Shown: positions 1 through 5,105 of the stretch, piece by piece
Layout of the letters: each line of letters starts with the position of its first letter
How positions within the stretch are numbered: the stretch's first letter is position 1
Origin: Pyrinomonadaceae bacterium
GTDB taxonomy: Bacteria > Acidobacteriota > Blastocatellia > Pyrinomonadales > Pyrinomonadaceae
Direction: 5' to 3'
NCBI GenBank assembly: GCA_025929655.1
Contig: JAICPV010000212.1
Span: 1-5,105, forward strand
DNA: 5,105 nt
Program-made: the position numbers and the translations under genes
The notes under the pieces: model-generated
What the model was told of the DNA's origin: nothing
What the model saw: the letters and a program-made list of their open reading frames with translations, nothing else
Databases searched by the model: none

Positions 1-1349
1 AACTGGCAAACAGCGTCGACGATCCTTTCACCCGCGACCGGCTCTTGATAAGTGTTGCGGCAAAATGCGCTGAGATCGACGACGACGAATACGCGCTCCA
101 ACTGGTCGAAGCGATAGAAGATCCGGGTTTGCAGGCGCAGGGCTACGAACAGGTCGGTATCGCAAAGGCGGACAAGGGCCAGTATGAAAAGGCAGGCGAC
201 GTCGCGGCATTAATGGCGCATTCGGATGGCGTATTGATGCGCGTTGCAGTTCGCCACGCGGCCGACGGCGACGAATCGGCGGCGTTGGAAACGATCGACG
301 AGATCGAGTATGCGCGAGACGCGGTAATTGCATTAAACTCGATCGCCGCGGAACGAATATTAAAAGGAGATCTCGATCGGGCCGCTGAAATGCTTTCGAG
401 GGCAGCGGAGAAAGCCGCTGAGATCGAACATAACGAGGAGCGGATCCGTTCCTTTTGCGAAATCGGAAGCATACTCATCGACGCCGGGCAAAAGGGTAGA
501 TCGGTTGAGGTCTATGAAACTGCGCGGGCGGACGCGGAAGAATTGGATAACGCGCATCGCGATCCTTTGCTTGCACATATCGCGATCGGTTTCCTAAATG
601 CCGGCAGCGTCGATCTCGCGGACCGCGCCCTGGATGCCGTGACCGACAAAACGCAGATCGCGACCGTGGTGCTGGCATTTGCACGCGACCATTGGCGGAA
701 AGAGGAAAAGGACGAGGCGGTCGAGGCGCTCGAAGAGGCTCTCGCAATTCTGCGTTCGCAGCACGAAAACGAAACACGCGACAGCAGGTCGAAATTTATT
801 TTGATGGGGACGATCGCGGCCCAATTTGCCGGCTTCGGCCGTCGCGAACGTGCGATCGAAGCTGCTGATTCGATCCCAGATGCCAGACAGCGGATAAATG
901 CGTTGACGCAAATTTGCGCGATATGTATTCAGCAGGGCGACGAGCCGCTCGCACGCGAGACGCTCGAAATTCTAGGCGATCGATCCGACCGTACGGCGGC
1001 TCTTGTGCACATGAGTGAGGCGGCCGCTGAACTCGACCCGGAACTTTCGGAAACGCTGCTTCGCGACGCCGAAACGTCAGCCGAGGATGTCGAGCTGCTC
1101 GGGCCAAAAGCGGAAGCCGTCCTTGCGATCGCGGAACGGCATTTAAAGGCCGGCCGAACCGCGAACGCGCGATCCGCGGTTTTCAGGATCTTCTCGATCG
1201 TGGGCGAGATGCGCGACGATGCCGCACGCGTAGGCGTGCTTGCGAGGGCAGCGGAGATCATCGAACTGGGTGAGATAGAATTGTCGGAGGACGACCTTGC
1301 CGGATTTCGGTCCTTGCTCGGAAGCGGCAGTGCCTGGAACGGGAGGTAA
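1..1349 (+). CDS. TPR-like alpha-helical repeat protein, 5'-truncated by the window edge
   Basis: The reading frame is open from base 3 to a TAA at 1347-1349, giving 448 visible residues. The TTG at 45 is only an internal codon, so the true start lies upstream of the window. The protein is acidic, rich in Ala and Glu, and built almost wholly from paired amphipathic helices with a recurring pattern of roughly 35 residues: a hydrophobic helix such as ALNSIAAERILKGDLDRAAE or LLAHIAIGFLNAGSVDLADR, a Gly turn, then a helix rich in A-x-x-x-L. I count about nine or ten such units. This is the look of tetratricopeptide or related solenoid repeats, which serve as protein-binding scaffolds. No catalytic motif or membrane segment is visible, and any signal peptide would be in the missing part. 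The gene converges on lysA and is not part of the leftward operon. Partner and function are unknown; the repeat-fold call is fairly safe. Confidence 0.75.
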   Translation, partial: LANSVDDPFTRDRLLISVAAKCAEIDDDEYALQLVEAIEDPGLQAQGYEQVGIAKADKGQYEKAGDVAALMAHSDGVLMRVAVRHAADGDESAALETIDEIEYARDAVIALNSIAAERILKGDLDRAAEMLSRAAEKAAEIEHNEERIRSFCEIGSILIDAGQKGRSVEVYETARADAEELDNAHRDPLLAHIAIGFLNAGSVDLADRALDAVTDKTQIATVVLAFARDHWRKEEKDEAVEALEEALAILRSQHENETRDSRSKFILMGTIAAQFAGFGRRERAIEAADSIPDARQRINALTQICAICIQQGDEPLARETLEILGDRSDRTAALVHMSEAAAELDPELSETLLRDAETSAEDVELLGPKAEAVLAIAERHLKAGRTANARSAVFRIFSIVGEMRDDAARVGVLARAAEIIELGEIELSEDDLAGFRSLLGSGSAWNGR

Positions 1350-1382
1350 TCATAGTAAAATAATGCTCGAAGAAATCATCAC
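1350..1382. other. Short convergent intergenic gap
   Basis: These 33 AT-rich bases separate the stop of the TPR-like gene (+) from the stop of the lysA-like gene (-). I see no stable GC-rich hairpin followed by a T-run on either strand, so no intrinsic terminator can be called. Transcripts from the two sides probably overlap at their 3' ends, or terminate by another mechanism. Confidence 0.6.
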
Positions 1383-2813
1383 CTAAAGAACGTCTACTGA
1401 AATCAGATCATCAAAAGTTTCTCGCCTTCGAATCAATTCCACTTTGCCATTTTCATGAATAAGGACAACTGCCGGAAGAAAACGGCCGTTGGACTGCGAT
1501 TCCTGCGCGACGGTGTATGCGCCGGCATTGAGGAGAGCGAGCACTTCACCGGGCTGGACGTTTCCGGGAAGCAGGCGATGTTCCGGCAAGCGATCATGGC
1601 CTTCGTGGTCGAAATAAACGTCGCCGCCGTCGCAGAGCGGGCCGGCGAGCTTGTAGGGCGTATCGTGCGGCTCGCCGGCACGCCTGGCGGAGATCAGATG
1701 GTAGTACCAGTGGTAAGTGGCCATGGACAGGAGGTTGTTAAAGCCGGCATCAACTAGCAGCCAAGAATCGGCTGCAATTTCGGATTCCGGGTTTCGGATT
1801 TCGGAATTTGCGAAGGGACGTGTTTTTGCGTTTCGAACGGTTGTCAGGCAGACGCCGGCGTCGGCGATGATGCTTCGGCCAGGTTCGAGGAGAAGCGTTA
1901 GATCTTTGAGAAGGTGGCCGGCGTCCACATCGGTCGCGATCGACTTCACAAGTTTCCACGCGTCATCGACCGCGTTCGCCGGTTCAAAATCGGCTGCGAA
2001 CATTTCACGCTGTTCATCGGGAAATTCGCTTTCGTGAAGAGCGTCGCGTAGATAGTTGACGGGAAACCCGCCGCCGAGATTTATGTGTTTCAGCTTCGTC
2101 TGTGTTTCGTTATAGATTCGGAACATGCTTTCGAATAGCATTTGAAACGCGTCGGCGTATGCGTGAGCCTCGGGGGTTTGCGAGCCGATATGCAAGTGAA
2201 TCCCGCACAGGTCAAGATGCGGTGAATCTTTATGGGCGCGAAACGCCTCGAAAGCTTCCTCGGGCATCATTCCGAATTTTGAGGTGAGCAGTGCCGTCTG
2301 CAATCCGGAGTGAGTCCCCGTTTTGATCTCAGGCACCAGACGCATGCTTACATTTGCGCGTTTGTTTAAACGCTTTGCGGTTTCTTCTATCAGGAAAAGC
2401 TCATAGATCGAATCGACCTGAATTGCGTAGATCGAATTTTCTATCGCAAGCTCGATCTCCCAGATCTCTTTGCTCGTGCCGTTAAAGATGATCTGATCGC
2501 CGGTGAATCCTGCTTTCAGCGCCTTCCAAAGTTCGCCGCCGGAATTTACCTCGATGTCGCACTCTGCGTCTTTGATGGCACGCAAAATGCCCATCGTCGA
2601 CATCGCCTTTGCGGCGTAGCATAGTTTTAAGGGGCAATCGATGACCGATGCGCTTTTTCGCAAGCGTTCGATGTTGTGGCGGATGCGGTTTTCACTGAAA
2701 ACGAACAGCGGCGTCCCACGTTCCCGCGCAAGATCGTCAGCGTTGACGCCGTCGATGTGAAGGCGGTTGTTTTTGGTTTCGAGAAATTCTTCAATTACCC
2801 AGGTTTGGGTCAT
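1383..2813 (-). CDS. lysA: Diaminopimelate decarboxylase-family PLP enzyme (LysA-like, variant active-site motif)
   Basis: The 476-residue product is a fold-type III PLP decarboxylase with an alanine-racemase-like barrel followed by a beta domain. LysA proper removes the D-centre carboxyl group of meso-diaminopimelate to make L-lysine in the cytoplasm. Visible landmarks are the PLP-binding lysine in YAAKA (K69), HIGSQ (208-212), the glycine loop LGGGFP (246-251), EPGRS (310-314), VDAG (354-357), the catalytic cysteine in GPLCDGGD (C394) and NAGAY (429-433). It is about 50 residues longer than typical LysA. Part of the excess is a loop peptide, SEIRNPESEI (337-346), encoded by a heptamer repeat. 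LysA usually has Cys-Glu-Ser at the cysteine and N-D-L-x-R-P after VDAG; here these are Cys-Asp-Gly and NNLLSM, so another diamine or amino acid substrate is possible. The ATG at 2813 is 48 bases after the GH3 stop, with no Shine-Dalgarno and a palindromic repeat ending 3 bases upstream. Family is sure, exact substrate is not. Confidence 0.8.
   Translation of the reverse strand: MTQTWVIEEFLETKNNRLHIDGVNADDLARERGTPLFVFSENRIRHNIERLRKSASVIDCPLKLCYAAKAMSTMGILRAIKDAECDIEVNSGGELWKALKAGFTGDQIIFNGTSKEIWEIELAIENSIYAIQVDSIYELFLIEETAKRLNKRANVSMRLVPEIKTGTHSGLQTALLTSKFGMMPEEAFEAFRAHKDSPHLDLCGIHLHIGSQTPEAHAYADAFQMLFESMFRIYNETQTKLKHINLGGGFPVNYLRDALHESEFPDEQREMFAADFEPANAVDDAWKLVKSIATDVDAGHLLKDLTLLLEPGRSIIADAGVCLTTVRNAKTRPFANSEIRNPESEIAADSWLLVDAGFNNLLSMATYHWYYHLISARRAGEPHDTPYKLAGPLCDGGDVYFDHEGHDRLPEHRLLPGNVQPGEVLALLNAGAYTVAQESQSNGRFLPAVVLIHENGKVELIRRRETFDDLISVDVL
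1778..1805. repeat. Heptamer tandem repeat inside the lysA-like gene (4 units)
   Basis: Four 7-base units follow one another on the + strand: TTTCGGA, TTCCGGG, TTTCGGA, TTTCGGA (minus strand TCCGAAA). Three are identical and one differs at three positions. The array is 28 bases, not a multiple of three, yet the gene stays open through it, so flanking bases complete the frame. On the coding strand it encodes SEIRNPESEI (residues 337-346) between EPGRS and VDAG, where LysA proteins normally have a short loop. Heptanucleotide tandem repeats are known from cyanobacteria; a relation to those is only an analogy. Confidence 0.75.
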
Positions 2814-2816
2814 AGT

Positions 2817-2909
2817 CGGAACGCGGACGCCCTCGTCCGCGACGCCGCGATAGCGGCGAAGTTATTTTCGCCCTGCGGGCTCATTGCGGACGAGGGCGTC
2901 CGCGTTCCG
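2817..2909. repeat. REPIN-like palindromic element with nested hairpins
   Basis: The 24 bases at 2817-2840 are perfectly complementary to 2886-2909. Each arm is also a small hairpin by itself: GCGGAC, a six-base loop, GTCCGC (2823-2840 and 2886-2903). The 45-base centre holds two more hairpins: CGCCGC-GATA-GCGGCG (2843-2858) and GCCC-TGC-GGGC (2870-2880). Two self-complementary units in inverted orientation is the plan of REPIN elements (paired REP sequences), which are normally non-autonomous and moved by RAYT transposases. I see no GTAG head typical of gamma-proteobacterial REPs, no flanking target duplication and no RAYT gene here, so the class is by shape only. On the minus-strand transcript the element spans the 3' end of the GH3 gene and the whole gap to lysA. 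There is no T-run, so a terminator role is not indicated; an mRNA-stabilising or processing role is possible. Confidence 0.85.
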
Positions 2910-4751
2910 CACCTGAATCCCTGTCCCGCGCGGATGCAGGCCCGGCAATGTTATCGGCAATCTGCCGATGATGTCCTGCGTGCCGAGAATGCTTCGTGCC
3001 GCTGCTCGCTGCAGGCTCGGCATGTCGCCGTATGCAACCAGATACGTTTTCAATTCGGGAAACGAGCTTAAGATGTATGGATTGCCGAAGCTGACGCCGA
3101 TGACCTTTTTGTTTGCGGCGAATGCTGCCCGAATTAGCGCCGCGCCGTTTTCGGGGATCTTTGCGCTGTTTGCCGCTCCGGTACGTACGCGTCCGTAAAG
3201 CCCGACGACCAGGACGTCGGCCTCGCGAACGGTCTTTCGTGCTGCCTCCATTTGCGGCGGCATCGTGTTTTCCTGAACATATGCGGTCGCAAACTTTAGT
3301 CCTGCATCTCGCAATTGGTTGCTGAACACAGCCATCGTTGGCGGCCCATCGAAACCGTTTGAAATGCCAAGAACGGCGATCTTTCCGCTTCGATCGAGCG
3401 GCAAAAGCCCGGCGTCGTTTCGAACCAGGGTCATTGCCTTTGACGCTATCTCGTCTCCAAGTTTTCTCGTTTCAGCGTTGGAAACAACGCGGTCGATTCC
3501 ATCGATATTTGTAATGCGCTGTTTGAACAAACCCAGCTCATACTTCCACGCGACTTGGCGCGTTACCGCATCGTCTAGCCGCGACATCGGGAGCCGGCCG
3601 GAGTCGATGGCCGCACGAATGCCGGCAACCGTCTTCGATACGTCGAGCGGTTTTTCGAGAATGTCGGTTCCCGCAAGCAATGCGCGCACGGCCGATTCTT
3701 CGGGCGTGAAATATATCGTCAGCCCGCTCATGTCCATCGCATCGGATACGATCAGCCCTTTGAAGCCGAATTCGTTTCGCAAAATCCCGGTTTGAATTTT
3801 GCCGGAAAGCGACGTCGGAATGATACCGGGTTTTATGTCGCTCTCATGGGGATCTTCGACATAAGTCGAAGTTGTTGGTGCCTTCAGCGGCATTATAGGT
3901 TCGGGATCGATTGCCGGCAGGCCGATATGTGCGATCATGATCGATCCGACGCCCGCATCGATCGCTTTTCGGAACGGAAGAAGCTCGATCTCGTCAAGCT
4001 GCTTGCGCGTGCGATTGACGATCGGTAATGCGCGGTGCGAATCGACATTCGTGTCGCCGTGGCCGGGGAAGTGTTTCGCGGTCGCGAGGATTCTTTGGCT
4101 CTGCAGACCGTCAATGAACGCGACACCGAACCGTGCAACAGATTCCGGGTCTTCTCCGAAACTGCGCACGTTGATCACCGGATTTTCTGCATTGTTATTT
4201 ACGTCCAGCACGGGAGCAAAAATATGCTGGAAACCCGTCGCGCGCGCTTCGCGGCCGGCGATCACACCCATTCGTCGGGCAAGCTCGGGGTCGCCGGTGG
4301 CTCCGACGGCCATTGCCCATGGGAAGATCTCAGCTTCCAGGAAGCGCATTCCGATCCCGGTTTCCGCGTCGAGCGAGATCATCAACGGGTACTTCGCCGC
4401 CTCCTGCATCCGGTTGGCGAGATGCACCGTTTCGTAAACCGGGCCGACGAAGAAAATGATGCCGCCGATCTTGTTTTCGACGACGTGCCGTTTCAGGTCC
4501 TTGAAGAACGTGCTGTCCTGACTGGTGTATCTGGCATTGACGCCGACGTGGATGAGCTGGCCGATCTTTTCATCGACGGTCATTTTCTTGACCAGCTTCT
4601 CGGCCTTCTTCCACGAATCTTTCGACGGTTCGAAACGAGCAGGCGGTACCGCCCGCGTTAGCGGGTGGGATCCGACGAAATTGCGCGAACCGCCGATCGC
4701 GAATGACGGAACGGTCACGGCAAGTAAAAGTAAGCTAATCCAAAACTTCAT
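2862..4751 (-). CDS. Exported two-domain GH3 beta-N-acetylhexosaminidase (NagZ-type)
   Basis: The preferred ATG at 4751 gives 629 residues and starts directly with a Sec signal peptide: MKF, a hydrophobic core ISLLLLAVTVP, then SFA with likely cleavage after residue 18. A TTG at 4766 would add five residues ahead of it and is less likely. There is no lipobox cysteine, so the enzyme should be periplasmic. The GH3 barrel follows, with the NagZ signature KHFPGHGD (226-233), the DSH triplet (237-239) whose His acts as general acid/base in NagZ enzymes, and the nucleophile Asp in SDAMDM (D337). A GH3 C-terminal alpha/beta domain covers roughly residues 425-610. Size and domain order resemble Bacillus subtilis NagZ (YbbD), which removes GlcNAc from muropeptides. 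Between IGLPAIDPEP and the SDAMDM strand sits a longer than usual loop (about 287-313). The start overlaps the symporter gene by 17 bases and has only a weak AGAA upstream, suggesting translational coupling. The last 15 residues come from a palindromic repeat. Confidence 0.88.
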   Translation of the reverse strand: MKFWISLLLLAVTVPSFAIGGSRNFVGSHPLTRAVPPARFEPSKDSWKKAEKLVKKMTVDEKIGQLIHVGVNARYTSQDSTFFKDLKRHVVENKIGGIIFFVGPVYETVHLANRMQEAAKYPLMISLDAETGIGMRFLEAEIFPWAMAVGATGDPELARRMGVIAGREARATGFQHIFAPVLDVNNNAENPVINVRSFGEDPESVARFGVAFIDGLQSQRILATAKHFPGHGDTNVDSHRALPIVNRTRKQLDEIELLPFRKAIDAGVGSIMIAHIGLPAIDPEPIMPLKAPTTSTYVEDPHESDIKPGIIPTSLSGKIQTGILRNEFGFKGLIVSDAMDMSGLTIYFTPEESAVRALLAGTDILEKPLDVSKTVAGIRAAIDSGRLPMSRLDDAVTRQVAWKYELGLFKQRITNIDGIDRVVSNAETRKLGDEIASKAMTLVRNDAGLLPLDRSGKIAVLGISNGFDGPPTMAVFSNQLRDAGLKFATAYVQENTMPPQMEAARKTVREADVLVVGLYGRVRTGAANSAKIPENGAALIRAAFAANKKVIGVSFGNPYILSSFPELKTYLVAYGDMPSLQRAAARSILGTQDIIGRLPITLPGLHPRGTGIQVRNADALVRNEPAGRK

Positions 4752-5105
4752 TTGTTCTAACGACAATAGTCGCGATCAACGCGACAGTCACGGTTACGGA
4801 GCTGCCGATAAGTGCATACCATGGCCACGCTATCGAGGTGCCTAATAAGATGTATATCATCACGCCGACGCTGGCGATCATGCCTGCCAGCGCGTGGATT
4901 TCCTTTGCGTTTTTAATGAATGCTCCGACGAGGAAAACGCCGAGGATCGGGCCGTTGATCAGCGAGGCAATCGAAAGTGCGATGTTCAGCGCGGAGCGCT
5001 GGCTCTGCTGCATGGCCACGCCCACCGCGATCTGCGCGAGGCCGGCCACGACGGTGAGGATGCGCGAGAGGCGCATCGCGGCCGCGTCGTCGCGAACCCG
5101 CGTCA
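4735..5105 (-). CDS. Sodium:solute symporter (SSS family), C-terminal part only
   Basis: The frame is open from the window edge to a TAG at 4735-4737, giving 122 visible residues. The ATG at 5076 is an internal Met, since the frame continues upstream as TRVRDDAAA before MRLSRILT. Four membrane helices are visible, around ILTVVAGLAQIAVGVAM, ALSIASLINGPILGVFLVGA, LAGMIASVGVMIYILLG and ALIGSSVTVTVALIATIVV. The R-hydrophobic-G-x-x-Q-I pattern, the NGPILGVFLVG segment and the closing WPWYALIGSS match the last helices of the SSS family (the SGLT, PutP and NanT-type fold), which import sugars, amino acids or sialic acid with sodium across the inner membrane. The substrate cannot be read from this fragment. 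The downstream GH3 amidosugar hydrolase start lies 17 bases inside this gene, so the two are very likely co-transcribed, and an amino sugar or cell-wall fragment is a reasonable guess for the cargo. Confidence 0.82.
   Translation of the reverse strand, partial: TRVRDDAAAMRLSRILTVVAGLAQIAVGVAMQQSQRSALNIALSIASLINGPILGVFLVGAFIKNAKEIHALAGMIASVGVMIYILLGTSIAWPWYALIGSSVTVTVALIATIVVRTNEVLD

Noticed and set aside
1124..1132. HIP1-like octamer GCGATCGC suggesting a cyanobacterial source
   Set aside because: I noticed only one clear copy, which fits the general GATC richness; the genes do not otherwise point to cyanobacteria.
1363..1386. Seven-codon mini-frame (ATG to TAA) between the TPR-like and lysA-like genes
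   Set aside because: No ribosome-binding site and far too short to distinguish from chance.
2841..2885. Inner hairpins of the palindrome as an intrinsic terminator for the GH3 transcript
   Set aside because: GC-rich stems are present, but no T-run follows either hairpin on the minus strand, and lysA follows closely in the same direction.
2676..3071. Plus-strand open frame of 131 codons antisense to the lysA start and GH3 end
   Set aside because: It crosses the palindromic repeat, reads as translated repeat (NADALVRD, ADEGVRVP) and lies opposite two well-supported genes; no family features.
4035..4661. Plus-strand open frame of 208 codons opposite the GH3 gene
   Set aside because: It is fully antisense to the conserved GH3 barrel, with no recognisable domain; such long shadows are expected in GC-rich coding DNA.
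4752..4766. TTG at 4766 as start of the GH3 gene
   Set aside because: The ATG at 4751 places the basic end of the signal peptide right at the N-terminus; the TTG would add SLEQ ahead of it with no better ribosome-binding site.

Overview
The window carries four protein-coding genes and almost no free intergenic DNA. It fits a moderately GC-rich Gram-negative bacterium. My best guess is Acidobacteriota, Blastocatellia-like. That guess rests on gene style and on two kinds of small repeat I associate with such genomes from memory, so it is weak and no marker gene supports it.

Layout. Positions 1-1349 (+) hold the 3' part of a gene for an alpha-helical TPR-like repeat protein whose start lies outside the window. 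It converges, across a 33-base gap, on a leftward block of three genes. In transcription order (minus strand) these are the last part of a sodium:solute symporter (5105-4735), an exported two-domain GH3 beta-N-acetylhexosaminidase of the NagZ type (4751-2862), and a fold-type III PLP decarboxylase of the diaminopimelate decarboxylase (LysA) family (2813-1383). Symporter and GH3 overlap by 17 bases. GH3 and lysA are 48 bases apart, and a palindromic repeat fills nearly all of that gap.

How the genes may work together. An envelope-located NagZ-like enzyme next to a sodium-driven solute importer suggests release of amino sugars from cell-wall fragments followed by their uptake. A DAP decarboxylase-like enzyme would fit the peptide side of the same material or simply lysine synthesis. 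This is inference from gene order.

The most notable signals are small repeats that have altered the genes. A 93-base REPIN-like element (2817-2909) has perfect 24-base inverted arms, each of which can fold on itself. It supplies the last 15 codons and the stop codon of the GH3 gene and ends 3 bases before the lysA start codon, where no Shine-Dalgarno sequence is visible. A four-unit heptamer array (1778-1805) lies in frame inside lysA and encodes an extra surface-loop peptide. The lysA product also has a Cys-Asp-Gly-Gly-Asp motif at its catalytic cysteine instead of the usual LysA Cys-Glu-Ser, which leaves its substrate open. I saw no complete new defence, mobile or RNA-based system, and no CRISPR array, tRNA, rRNA or transposase gene.
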